The notes beneath the pieces were generated by a model. It was not told the DNA's origin, made no database searches, and worked only from the letters and a program-made list of their open reading frames with translations. Position numbers and translations under genes: made by a program. Below, in pieces: positions 55,045 to 63,817 of a DNA stretch of 64,000 nt. This DNA is from Enterococcus sp. RIT-PI-f (GTDB taxonomy: Bacteria; Bacillota; Bacilli; Lactobacillales; Enterococcaceae), in contig NZ_LHOX01000011.1 of assembly GCF_001297065.1 (NCBI RefSeq), positions 62,001 through 126,000 on the forward strand. The letters are read 5' to 3'. Position 1 is the first letter of the stretch; every line of letters starts with the position of its first letter.

Positions 55045-55846
55045 CTTTTGCCACTCCTTTGATAATTTCTTTTCTAAAGATCAAATAAATGATCAAAATC
55101 GGAATGACCGTCAGTGTGGCAGCAGCCATTTGTAAATGGACATCACTGCCGCTTTCTGTCGTGAATGCAGCCAATCCATTGTTCAATAATCGGTATTTTT
55201 TCTCGTTTGTCACAAGCAGCGGCCATAAAAATGAATTCCAACTGGAAATGAAGGTCAAGATCCCCACTGTGACCAATGCTGGTTTTGACATTGGGATCAA
55301 GATCCGGCGGATATATGCCAGATCACTGGCACCATCGATTTTGGCAGCTTTATAGAACGTATTGGAAATACTCTTAAGATAGCCGTTCAGATAATAGATA
55401 TAGAATATACTGGTCAAAAATGGAATGATCAAGGCGCTATAAGTATTGAGCAAGCCCATTCTGGCAATCGTATTGTAATTGGTGAAAATAATCGATTCAT
55501 AAGGGACCATCAGCAATGAGATCATCAAAGCGATGACTAGGCCTTTGCATTTGAATTCTAGACTCGTCAACGCAAAAGCGGCGAGGACCGCCGTGATCAG
55601 TGTTGCAATCGTTGTGACCGCAGAAACGAACACTGTGTTGATGAAGTAACGCAAAAATGGTGCTTTCGTAAAGACCTCAGCATAATTTCCCCATTGAAAG
55701 GATGCTGGAACAATCGTCGGCGGAATGCTTGTCGCTTCGCTGTATGTCATCAATCCTGCCAAAATCATATAAATAAATGGGAAGACAGTAATGATCGCCA
55801 ACAGACCCAAAAATAACAGTGAGAGGCAGGTCACGATTTTTTTCAT
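55028..55846 (-). CDS. ABC transporter permease, MalG/UgpE type
   Basis: The 272-aa permease has six membrane segments and the cytoplasmic EAA loop (YKAAKIDGASDLAYIRRILIPMSKPAL, in parts) that contacts the ATPase. It pairs with the MalF/UgpA-type permease three bases upstream. Topology and length are typical. Confidence 0.92.
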   Translation of the reverse strand: MKKIVTCLSLLFLGLLAIITVFPFIYMILAGLMTYSEATSIPPTIVPASFQWGNYAEVFTKAPFLRYFINTVFVSAVTTIATLITAVLAAFALTSLEFKCKGLVIALMISLLMVPYESIIFTNYNTIARMGLLNTYSALIIPFLTSIFYIYYLNGYLKSISNTFYKAAKIDGASDLAYIRRILIPMSKPALVTVGILTFISSWNSFLWPLLVTNEKKYRLLNNGLAAFTTESGSDVHLQMAAATLTVIPILIIYLIFRKEIIKGVAKDGIKG

Positions 55847-55849
55847 CTG

Positions 55850-56731
55850 TTACTCACCGACTTTCTTCAAGATTTTGTTTTGGACAAAAGTGACCAGCAA
55901 AATGATCACAAATAAGATGACCGTTGCCGCCATGGCTATTCCTGGCCGACCTGCGATATGAAACTTATCGTAGATGTAATAGACAGCTGTTGTCGCACTC
56001 TTCGCAATTCCTGGTTGTCCACCGAACAATGCATATACTTGGGTATACACTTTGAATGCAGCAATAATGTTGACTGTCAATAAGAAAGCAAAAGTTGGGA
56101 TCAATTGCGGAAACGTGATCCTGCGAAAGATTTCCCAGTTATTGGCACCAAACATCTTTGCGATCTTGTAATGCTCTTGATCAATATTGCGCATCCCTGC
56201 CAATAAAATGATGATATTGAAGGCCAAACTCGTCCAAACCCCGAAAATGATCAGTGTCGTCATACTCATATTGACGTTATCCAGCCAATTGACTGGCGCG
56301 ATGCCCACCAGGCTCAACAAGTAATTGATAATCCCGTAGGAACCATTGAAAAAATAGCGAAAGACGATCCCGATCGCGATCGTACTGGTGACATAAGGCA
56401 TAAAGAAAATCGTCTCAAAGAAACTTTTATGTTTGACTTTTTCAAAGATGATCCAGGCAATCGCCAAAGACAAAATCAAGGCAATCGGTACCACCGTGAA
56501 AGCAAAAAGTGCAGTATTCCGCAATCCTTTAAAGAAAACTGGATCGGTCAAGACTTTTTGATAGTTTTCGATCCCAGCATAACGTTGGTTGATCAGCGTT
56601 CCTTTTTGAAAACTCATGATCAACGAACGAAACAACGGATAGACACTGAACAAAAAGATGATGACCAATGAAGGCAGCAAGAACAGCCAGGCTTTGGGTT
56701 GATTTTCGGGGTTATAATTTTTTTTAAACAT
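55850..56731 (-). CDS. ABC transporter permease, MalF/UgpA type
   Basis: The 293-aa permease has six membrane segments and an EAA-type loop (YKIAKMFGANNWEIFRRITFPQLIP, in parts). Its ATG overlaps the stop of the ATPase gene by one base (TAATG). It forms the membrane channel with the second permease. Confidence 0.92.
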   Translation of the reverse strand: MFKKNYNPENQPKAWLFLLPSLVIIFLFSVYPLFRSLIMSFQKGTLINQRYAGIENYQKVLTDPVFFKGLRNTALFAFTVVPIALILSLAIAWIIFEKVKHKSFFETIFFMPYVTSTIAIGIVFRYFFNGSYGIINYLLSLVGIAPVNWLDNVNMSMTTLIIFGVWTSLAFNIIILLAGMRNIDQEHYKIAKMFGANNWEIFRRITFPQLIPTFAFLLTVNIIAAFKVYTQVYALFGGQPGIAKSATTAVYYIYDKFHIAGRPGIAMAATVILFVIILLVTFVQNKILKKVGE

Positions 56732-57804
56732 TAGTAGACCCGCTCCCCCTTGTCATCAAAAATGAAGGCTTTCTTATACTGAAAATCAAACGCCACCTCT
56801 GCACCTTCTTCGATGATTTCTTCAATACTGACGATCGACTTCACATGTTTATCTGCTAGGTCAAAGTTCAAGATCCGTTCGCGGCCAATCAATTCTACAC
56901 TCTTGATCTGCGTCGTAAACAAGGCATCTTGTGTCGTGGTCAATACATCTTCTGGTCGGATGCCCAACGTATATTGTCCGTCTGGCACAGGTTTCTTAAA
57001 ACGAATATCTGTAAAGCGATCAAGAGGGATCGTAAATACTGGATGCGTCATTTGCCCCTCTTTGATTGTCACTGGCAGCATATTGATGATCGGATTACCG
57101 ATAAATTTGGCCACAAATTGATTATTCGGCTCTAAGTATAAGTTTTGCGGATCATCATTTTGCTGGATCACGCCTTCATTCATCAAAATGATCTTGTCAC
57201 TGATGGACAATGCCTCTTCTTGATCATGGGTCACAAAAATCGTTGTGATCCCAACTTCTTTGACCAACCGCCGAATCTCTTCTCTAATTTTCAACCGTAG
57301 TCGAGCATCCAAATTACTTAAAGGCTCATCCAATAAGAGAACCTCAGGATTTTGGACCAATGCCCGCGTGATCGCTACCCGTTGCTGTTGACCACCAGAT
57401 AATGTTCCCGGCTTTTTCTGACTTAACTCTTCAATGTTGGTCAAACGCATGTATGTTTCAGCAATCTGCTTGGCTTCCGCCTTTTTGATTTTCTTTTCTC
57501 CCACGGTAAGAGGAAACATCACATTTTCTAAGACCGTCATATGCGGATATAGCGCATAGTTTTGAAATACAAACCCGATATTGCGGTCTTTGGGCTCTGT
57601 TTTGACTACAGAACTGCCATTAAAGCGGATGTCGCCTCCCGTTGGATGCAGCAAACCAGCAATCAAATTCAAGATGGTTGATTTACCGCAACCGCTAGGG
57701 CCCAACAAACAAACTAGATCTCCTTTTTCAATGGTAAAATCGACTGCTTTCAACGCTTCAAATTTATTATCAAAGACCTTCTTCAACCCCACTACTTCTA
57801 TCAA
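56731..57804 (-). CDS. ABC transporter ATPase, MalK/UgpC type
   Basis: The 357-aa ATPase has Walker A GPSGCGKST, signature LSGGQQQRVAI, Walker B VLLLDEPLSNLD and a C-terminal TOBE/regulatory domain, as in MalK and UgpC. I chose a TTG start at 57804 because GGAGGGG lies eight bases upstream and the protein then begins at the family position (IEVVGLKKVFDNKFEAL). An ATG at 57855 would add 17 atypical residues. It is the first gene of the operon. Confidence 0.92.
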   Translation of the reverse strand: MIEVVGLKKVFDNKFEALKAVDFTIEKGDLVCLLGPSGCGKSTILNLIAGLLHPTGGDIRFNGSSVVKTEPKDRNIGFVFQNYALYPHMTVLENVMFPLTVGEKKIKKAEAKQIAETYMRLTNIEELSQKKPGTLSGGQQQRVAITRALVQNPEVLLLDEPLSNLDARLRLKIREEIRRLVKEVGITTIFVTHDQEEALSISDKIILMNEGVIQQNDDPQNLYLEPNNQFVAKFIGNPIINMLPVTIKEGQMTHPVFTIPLDRFTDIRFKKPVPDGQYTLGIRPEDVLTTTQDALFTTQIKSVELIGRERILNFDLADKHVKSIVSIEEIIEEGAEVAFDFQYKKAFIFDDKGERVY

Positions 57805-58010
57805 AAACTGCCCCTCCGTTTTCTTTTTCTCATTCCCAATCCAGTCGGCTAACATATCAGGCCATAAAAAAAGCACGAACGCCTGATGTCTTGTCAAACA
57901 TGCAAAGAAATTCGATTTTAATGATAACAAACGATTATTTTCATTCGATACTATTATTGTAAATGTTTTGTAAAAACCATAGGGAATTATGAAAGAATTT
58001 TTAATTTTAA
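57805..58010 (-). promoter_or_regulatory. Leader and promoter region of the Ugp-like operon
   Basis: No gene is seen here. The minus-strand leader contains an ATCAGGC/GCCTGAT inverted repeat (57856-57887) around a seven-T run, which may be a weak attenuator. Two ATCGAAT copies lie further upstream. A promoter is not clear-cut. Confidence 0.35.
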
Positions 58011-58204
58011 ATGAGTCTATCTTTTTCGGCACCCATAATATCGCTTCCTATCTTATCATTTCTTCATTTATTTTTGCATTCACATAAAAATAAAGCGAAA
58101 AATAGCCCTTTTTTTATCCATACAGATAAAACGCTCTCAACGTCACTTGCAGCTCTCATTATTCTTATTTGTTTATCACGCTCAATCAGGAGCGTAAAAA
58201 TAAC

Positions 58205-58239
58205 AAAAAAATAGAACGACGTCAAATAACGTTCGTTCT
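58205..58239 (-). terminator. Terminator of the ABC-F gene
   Basis: AGAACGAACG pairs imperfectly with CGTCGTTCT, followed by ATTTTTTT on the minus strand. Confidence 0.7.
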
Positions 58240-58249
58240 AAAAAACCAC

Positions 58250-59755
58250 TCAGTCGTTTGCCTTGGGTTTTATCAGCTTGATTTGTTTTGTTGCAATTTG
58301 ATCAAGAAAATAACGGTCGTGTTCAATGAGCAGCATCGTAGGTTGTGCCGTTGTGATCACTTCGATCAATTGCTGTTGGTTAAAGACATCTAAATAGTTC
58401 AGCGGTTCATCCCAAATAAAGAGATCGGCTGGCGTCGCCAACGACTTCGCTAACTCCACACGTTTGCGTTGTCCCATACTCATTTTTTCAATCGGGGTTT
58501 GAAATACCGTCCGTTCTAAGCCTAATTTTTTTAGATTACTCAGCAGATCTTGATAGGCAATGCCTTGCATTTCAGCAAATGCGGCCAATGTGCCTCGATT
58601 GTCTTCATAATTTTGCCTAACAGTACTGACTTTGATTTGATGTGCCAATTGGATATCACCAGACATTGCGCCTGTGAAGGTACTAAATAGCGCTTGGATC
58701 AAACTAGATTTGCCTGAGCCATTCGCCCCTTGGATCCCAAAAATGTCTTGCTGTTGTATCGAAAAAGTCAAGGGTTGAAACAACGGATGGTCATAGCTTA
58801 ATACGAAGTTTTCTGCTTGCAGCAATACATCGTGATGGCTGTTCAAAGGATACATATTTAGCGGATCGATGTACTCAATATCTTTTAGCAAAGCCGACTT
58901 GTCTTGGATCTGCTCATCCATTCGTTTAGCAATAGCTTTTGATCGTTTCATGGTGCGCGCGGCCCGGGCGCCGATTGCCCCTGTATCAAAGATACCCCCA
59001 CTGCCTTTTTTAGTAGGAGAACCCAATTTGTCACGTTCTCGTCCCCGTGACCATTCTGCTTTTTCTGCGGCAGTTTGCTGCAAGCGGGTGATTTCTTTTT
59101 TTAACTTTGCATTTTGTTCTTGCTCATAACTGTCTTTCTGCTGTTTTTGGGTATCATAGGTTGTGTAATTGCCTTTATACAGCACCAGCTGACTTTTTTC
59201 GATGGCTAGCACGTGATCAACGACATCATCAATGAATTGACGATCATGGCTCACTACGATAAAGCCGGTTTTTTGCTGCAAATAACTGGCTACATGACCA
59301 CGACTAGTGATATCAAGATGATTCGTTGGTTCATCGATCAGCGGGAAGTTTTCCTCATCGACAAACAGCCGTGCTAAACGTACTTTCGTCTGCTCCCCTC
59401 CGGATAATGTATAGAAGGGGCGCCACAATACGTCGGGTGCTATCTGCAACAAGTTTAATTCTTTTTCTAAGCGCCACAACGCCACATCACCTAATTCTTG
59501 CAAAACATGGTACGTCAACTGTTGCGGATCATTGATCGCCATCGGAAAATAGACGAACGTTTGGCCATGCGTGATCGTCCCACTGTAAGGCAGCTGATTT
59601 TGCAGCAACCGCAACAAAGTAGTTTTCCCCCGACCATTTCGACCCAAAAGGCCTAGCTTCCAATGCGTATCGATTGTTAAATTGGTATGATCGAACAACA
59701 GCTGTTCTTGACTGTCAAAGCCAAAGGTTAATTGTTTGATACTGATTGTGCCCAT
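58250..59755 (-). CDS. Lsa-like ABC-F ribosomal protection protein
   Basis: The 501-aa protein has two ABC modules and no membrane segments. Module 1 has GRNGRGKTTLLRLLQ and LSGGEQTKVRLARLF; module 2 has GANGSGKSSLIQALF and MSMGQRKRVELAKSL. Signature positions such as WRPF(Y)TLSGGE, KGSGGIFDTGAIGARAAR and IWDEPLNYLDVFN match the Lsa group closely. Lsa proteins remove lincosamides, streptogramin A and pleuromutilins from the ribosome; resistance here is predicted, not shown. GAGGTGATAA precedes the ATG. A leader with a short reading frame and an attenuator lies upstream. Confidence 0.88.
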   Translation of the reverse strand: MGTISIKQLTFGFDSQEQLLFDHTNLTIDTHWKLGLLGRNGRGKTTLLRLLQNQLPYSGTITHGQTFVYFPMAINDPQQLTYHVLQELGDVALWRLEKELNLLQIAPDVLWRPFYTLSGGEQTKVRLARLFVDEENFPLIDEPTNHLDITSRGHVASYLQQKTGFIVVSHDRQFIDDVVDHVLAIEKSQLVLYKGNYTTYDTQKQQKDSYEQEQNAKLKKEITRLQQTAAEKAEWSRGRERDKLGSPTKKGSGGIFDTGAIGARAARTMKRSKAIAKRMDEQIQDKSALLKDIEYIDPLNMYPLNSHHDVLLQAENFVLSYDHPLFQPLTFSIQQQDIFGIQGANGSGKSSLIQALFSTFTGAMSGDIQLAHQIKVSTVRQNYEDNRGTLAAFAEMQGIAYQDLLSNLKKLGLERTVFQTPIEKMSMGQRKRVELAKSLATPADLFIWDEPLNYLDVFNQQQLIEVITTAQPTMLLIEHDRYFLDQIATKQIKLIKPKAND

Positions 59756-59834
59756 TATTTATCACCTCGTGTCTATTCACTGAATAGACGGGAGCCTATA
59801 GGTATTTTCAGAAAATCAGCAAAAGAAAAGGACA

Positions 59835-59876
59835 CAAAAAGACCTTCCAGAAAAAAGTTGCCAATTCTGAAAATCT
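59835..59876 (-). terminator. Attenuator hairpin in the Lsa-like gene leader
   Basis: AGATTTTCAGAA pairs with TTCTGGAAGGTCT (one bulge, two G-U), followed by TTTTTG, about 80 bases before the coding start. An alternative pairing of its loop and 3' arm with the upstream short reading frame is possible. Confidence 0.65.
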
Positions 59877-59904
59877 GCAGACTGTCCCCTTGGTGGTTCC
59901 AGTC

Positions 59905-59940
59905 TTATGCAGCTTTCAACAAATTGGTTACTTTTTCAAT
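59905..59940 (-). CDS. Putative leader peptide of the Lsa-like gene
   Basis: GAGGGA at 59947-59953 is followed by a short reading frame. From an ATT it would encode 11 residues (x-EKVTNLLKAA); from an overlapping TTG at 59939 it would give only MKK. Both rely on non-ATG starts, so translation is tentative. The placement just ahead of an attenuator is typical of antibiotic-sensing leaders. Confidence 0.35.
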   Translation of the reverse strand: MEKVTNLLKAA

Positions 59941-60173
59941 GGAAGATCCCTCACTTCGTTTATAATTGCCAACAGTATAGCATGCCTGATTCAACAAAAG
60001 CAAACATTTTTCATTTCTTCCGCCGAAACGTCTGCCAATAGGACGTTGGGAAAAAAACGAAAGCACTTTTTTCACAAAGATTCGTTAAATACGCATTTAA
60101 AAGTATATAAAAAAACACTTAAGAATACAAAAAAACCATCAGGTTGGTTAGTCCCGGTGGCAAAAGGAGTAAA

Positions 60174-60224
60174 ATGAAAAATAAAAAGGTTGTTGGTTGT
60201 GGCTTTATTATAGCGCCGATTTAA
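60174..60224 (+). CDS. Possible 16-residue hydrophobic peptide
   Basis: An AAAGGAGTAAA site precedes ATG 60174, giving MKNKKVVGCGFIIAPI and a stop. Its basic head and hydrophobic tail would suit a small membrane or signalling peptide. Nothing else supports it and no clear promoter is seen. Confidence 0.3.
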   Translation: MKNKKVVGCGFIIAPI

Positions 60225-60288
60225 CATTTAATCATGTGAATAACATAACAGTTAAATTAAATAACTCTTGTTTAAGCGTTTTTATTTA

Positions 60289-60717
60289 TCATTTTTTTAA
60301 CAATAGTGCTGTCATACGTTGAATCGCAAAGGAAATATCATCTGTCGCTTGGTCTTGCTTTTGTTCTGCAGCATCGAATGCTTCTTGGTCTACGCCATCA
60401 GCAATACTGAGAATCATTTCATCACAGCCTGCCACGTAACTCATGTAGGACCGTTCAAATTTTTTGTGGATGCCCATCACATTTGCTGGTGGTCGTAATT
60501 GACTGATTTTTTTCAGCATTACTCGGTACTTGTCTGTGCCTTCTTTGAATGTTTCAGCAATCTCTGCTAAACGTTCTTGAGAAAGGTCAGCTGTCTTTTT
60601 TTCGTCGATTGCTTGACGGATTTCTTCATAGTTGGGATGCATACTTTCCCCGATTGTTTCGGTTTCTTTCACTAAATCATTGATCGTTTGGACATAATAG
60701 CCTAAATTTGGTCGCAC
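60289..60717 (-). CDS. Hypothetical helical protein
   Basis: The 142-aa protein starts at GTG 60717 with AGGA seven bases upstream. It appears entirely helical (YEEIRQAIDEKKTADLSQERLAEIAETFKEG, in parts), with a conserved-looking LRPPANVMGIHKKFERSYMSYVAGCDEM middle (in parts) that could form a four-helix bundle. It has no signal or membrane segment. I do not recognise the family. Confidence 0.7.
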   Translation of the reverse strand: MRPNLGYYVQTINDLVKETETIGESMHPNYEEIRQAIDEKKTADLSQERLAEIAETFKEGTDKYRVMLKKISQLRPPANVMGIHKKFERSYMSYVAGCDEMILSIADGVDQEAFDAAEQKQDQATDDISFAIQRMTALLLKK

Positions 60718-60788
60718 AATAGATTCCTACTTTCTTTTGTTGATACTATCTATTTTACCGTTTCTAGCGGGAAATAGAAAGGGTGAAG

Positions 60789-60838
60789 AAAAACCACCAC
60801 TTCATAAACCGCGTTGCTTGGTTTATGAAGTGGTGGTT
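60789..60838 (-). terminator. Terminator of the Mn-riboswitch ATPase gene
   Basis: A perfect 19-bp stem (AACCACCACTTCATAAACC and complement) is followed by TTTTTC on the minus strand. Confidence 0.9.
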
Positions 60839-60888
60839 CAATGCTTTTACAGCACTTTATCGAATGATCGTTGGCGCTAAGGGACTGC

Positions 60889-63567
60889 TTATTTGCGCCC
60901 CATTGCGCGCTGCACTGCCTTCACGATCTCTACGATCGGAATGATCGCAAAAGATGCACCCAACACGATGCCCCATTGATACAGGTCTAAATGAGCGACA
61001 CGGAAAATGTCATTCAATCCTGGTACCACAATGATGACCATCATCAAGGCAAAGGACAATACAATCGCCCAGTTAAAGGCTTTGTTCTTGAAAGGTCCCA
61101 CCGTAAACAATGATTGATAGACGGATTTTACGTTAAATGCGTGGAACAATTGCATCAAACCTAATGTCGCAAAGGCCATCGTTAATGCATCTGCATGAAT
61201 GTCAGTATAGTTTATGTGGACCGGCCATTGGATGGCAGACCAATAGACAAAGAGCACCGTTGCTGCTTCTAAGATCCCTTGATAGATAATACTACTCATG
61301 ACACCACCGGAGAAGAAGTTTGAACTACGACCGCGGGGCGCATGTTTCATCAAGTCTTTTTCGGCAGGTTCCATCCCTAAAGCGATGGCTGGGAAGGTAT
61401 CCGTCACTAAGTTGATCCAAAGCAAATGGATCGGCAGCAACGTATCCCATCCCCATAGCGTGGCAAGAAATAAAGTCAAGACTTCCCCTAAGTTAGCAGC
61501 CAATAAATATTGGATCGATTTTTGGATATTCGAGAAAACTTTGCGGCCTTCTTCAACAGCCACAACGATGGTGGCAAAGTTGTCATCTGCTAGGACCATA
61601 TCAGAGGCGCCCTTAGATACTTCTGTCCCTGTGATCCCCATCCCAACACCGATATCGGCTTGTTTCAATGCTGGGGCATCATTGACACCATCCCCAGTCA
61701 TGGCAACTACTTTGCCTTCTTGCTGCCATGCTTTAACGATTCGTACTTTATGTTCCGGAGATACCCGCGCGTAAACAGAATACTGCGTCACTTTTTGTGC
61801 GAATTCAGCTTCGCTCATTTTGTTCAGTTCAGCCCCAGTCAATACAGCATCGTCGTCACCTGGTGTAATGATCCCTAGACGACCGGCGATCGCTTCTGCA
61901 GTATCTCGGTGGTCCCCGGTGATCATGATTGGCCGGATACCGGCTTCTTTGGCGACTTTGACAGCGTCCGCCGCTTCTGCCCGTTCTGGATCGATCATGC
62001 CGACTAAACCGGCAAAGACCAAATCATTTTCAACGATTTCTGATTCGAGGTTTTCTGGTATGGCAGCAACATATTTATAGGCCATACCTAGCACCCGCAA
62101 CGCTTGTTTAGCCATATCGGTATTATTGGTCAAAATGGCTTGTTTTTGCTGATCATCCATTGGTACTTCTTGTCCATCCAATAACACTTTTGCCGTGCGG
62201 CCTAGCAGCACATCTGGTGCACCTTTCACAGCTACAAGATAGCGGCCATCTTCTTGTTGATGGATCGTACTCATCAATTTTCGATCAGAATCAAAAGGCA
62301 GATCGGCCACACGTGGTTCTTGGTCAACCAAATCACGGACGTGGAACCCTTGATCCATCCCAAATTGCACAAGGGCAGTTTCAGTTGGGTCACCAATCAA
62401 ATTGCCTTCTTCACCGAATTTGGTGTCATTGGCAAAGTTCATGACTTTCAACGCCATGTTGTCCAACGGAATGTCTTCGGTCGCAGCATGTTGATGATTG
62501 TTGACATACAATTTTTCAACGGTCATTTGATTCAATGTTAGCGTACCCGTTTTATCTGATGCAATAATATCTGTCGCGCCTAATGTTTCAACAGCTGGCA
62601 ACTTGCGGATAACCGCATTGCGTTTGGCCATCACTTGCGTGCCTAATGCCAAAATGATCGTTACAATGGCAGGCAGTCCTTCTGGAATCGCCGCCACAGC
62701 TAATGAGATGGATGTCAGCAACATGTCAACCCATGAAGTGTTATTAAAGATCGTGCCGACAAAGAACATGATCACTGCAATCACGATGATCGCAATCGTT
62801 AAAAATTTGCCTAATTCATTCAAATTACGTTTGAGCGGTGTTTCCGTTTCTTGGGCGCTAGCCAGCATGCCGGCAATCTTACCTACTTCAGTGCCCATCC
62901 CTGTATTGACAACGACGCCTTTTCCTCGGCCATAGGTCACATTGCTGTTTGAATAAGCCATATTGACCCGATCACCGATCCCGATGTCGTTGCCCTCGAT
63001 CACTGTCAGTTCTTTTTCAACAGGGACCGATTCACCTGTCAGTGCAGCTTCTTCGATCTTTAGGGAACTTGCTTCTAATAAACGTAAATCTGCGGGAACG
63101 ACATCGCCAGCTTCTAATAAAACGATATCGCCGGGAACCAACTCATCACTTTTGACCGTCACAGTGTGGCCATTACGTAAAATATTGGCATTTGGTGTCG
63201 ACATTTCCCGCAATGCTTCGATCGCTTGTTCAGCCTTGGCTTCTTGAACGACACCCATGATCGCATTGATAATGACAACAGCTAAAATAATGATCGAATC
63301 AACAAATTCATGCGAAACGGCAGCTGAGATGATCGCTGCGGCCAACAAGACAATGATCATCAAGTCTTTGAATTGTTCAAAGAATTTTTGGAGCATTGAT
63401 TTTTTCTTGCCTTCTTCAAGTTCGTTGGGACCGTATTCAGCCAAGCGTTTCTTGGCCTCATCGTTTGTGAGTCCATTGGTATCTGATTGCAATTCTTGCA
63501 ACACACTTGCGGTATCTTGCGCATAGAAAGCCTGCGCCAATTGTTCTTTTTTGTTTTCTTCCGACAT
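60889..63567 (-). CDS. Cation-transporting P-type ATPase under a Mn2+ riboswitch
   Basis: The 892-aa P2-type ATPase resembles bacterial Ca2+ ATPases and lactococcal YoaB/pneumococcal MgtA. It has an N-terminal cation-ATPase domain (GLTNDEAKKRLAEYGPNEL), the actuator TGES, the TM4 motif IPEGLPAIVT, the phosphorylation site SDKTGTLTLNQ, and TGDGVNDAPALKQADIG. About ten membrane helices end with a C-terminal transporter domain. Sequence alone suggests Ca2+ or Mn2+ export; the yybP-ykoY leader points to Mn2+. GGGAGGAAATAGG precedes the ATG. Confidence 0.88.
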   Translation of the reverse strand: MSEENKKEQLAQAFYAQDTASVLQELQSDTNGLTNDEAKKRLAEYGPNELEEGKKKSMLQKFFEQFKDLMIIVLLAAAIISAAVSHEFVDSIIILAVVIINAIMGVVQEAKAEQAIEALREMSTPNANILRNGHTVTVKSDELVPGDIVLLEAGDVVPADLRLLEASSLKIEEAALTGESVPVEKELTVIEGNDIGIGDRVNMAYSNSNVTYGRGKGVVVNTGMGTEVGKIAGMLASAQETETPLKRNLNELGKFLTIAIIVIAVIMFFVGTIFNNTSWVDMLLTSISLAVAAIPEGLPAIVTIILALGTQVMAKRNAVIRKLPAVETLGATDIIASDKTGTLTLNQMTVEKLYVNNHQHAATEDIPLDNMALKVMNFANDTKFGEEGNLIGDPTETALVQFGMDQGFHVRDLVDQEPRVADLPFDSDRKLMSTIHQQEDGRYLVAVKGAPDVLLGRTAKVLLDGQEVPMDDQQKQAILTNNTDMAKQALRVLGMAYKYVAAIPENLESEIVENDLVFAGLVGMIDPERAEAADAVKVAKEAGIRPIMITGDHRDTAEAIAGRLGIITPGDDDAVLTGAELNKMSEAEFAQKVTQYSVYARVSPEHKVRIVKAWQQEGKVVAMTGDGVNDAPALKQADIGVGMGITGTEVSKGASDMVLADDNFATIVVAVEEGRKVFSNIQKSIQYLLAANLGEVLTLFLATLWGWDTLLPIHLLWINLVTDTFPAIALGMEPAEKDLMKHAPRGRSSNFFSGGVMSSIIYQGILEAATVLFVYWSAIQWPVHINYTDIHADALTMAFATLGLMQLFHAFNVKSVYQSLFTVGPFKNKAFNWAIVLSFALMMVIIVVPGLNDIFRVAHLDLYQWGIVLGASFAIIPIVEIVKAVQRAMGRK

Positions 63568-63612
63568 CCTATTTCCTCCCTTGTATTACCTTCCTTTATT
63601 GTACATGAAATG

Positions 63613-63657
63613 AAAAAAAATAGACTTATGTATGCACTGGAACACATACATAAGTCT
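63613..63657 (-). terminator. Riboswitch expression-platform terminator
   Basis: AGACTTATGTATG and CATACATAAGTCT form a perfect stem followed by TATTTTTTTT. Its 5' arm includes the 3' strand of the aptamer P1 helix. Confidence 0.88.
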
Positions 63658-63739
63658 CACTATTTAAGGCAACACCAGAAATTGCTTTCAGGATGGTGAT
63701 GTTGCCGCGGATTGAAAAACCGCCAGTTACTCCCTCATG
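63649..63739 (-). promoter_or_regulatory. yybP-ykoY (Mn2+) riboswitch
   Basis: The leader contains the GGGAGTA element (63728-63734), an internal helical arm GGCAACATCACC...GGTGTTGCC, and a closing P1 of CATGAG with CTTATG. This fits the yybP-ykoY family known to sense Mn2+ and to turn on Mn2+ exporters by preventing termination. Assignment is by eye. Confidence 0.8.
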
Positions 63740-63757
63740 ATCATATCAATAACACTC

Positions 63758-63786
63758 ATTATACAAAAAGTTTTCTTTCGTTGCAA
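63758..63786 (-). promoter_or_regulatory. Promoter of the riboswitch-controlled ATPase gene
   Basis: TTGCAA and TATAAT are 17 bases apart on the minus strand, about 20 bases before the aptamer. Confidence 0.8.
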
Positions 63787-63817
63787 TCCAAAGCGCTAGG
63801 ATAAGCCATCAAAAGTT

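Noticed and set aside
57805-58032. N-terminal extension of the MalK-type ATPase
   Set aside because: The added residues precede the family start and the best ribosome site sits at the TTG at 57804.
59890-60177. 95-aa open frame on the plus strand upstream of the ABC-F gene
   Set aside because: It runs antisense over the attenuator leader, has no ribosome site and its low-complexity Lys-rich sequence looks non-coding.
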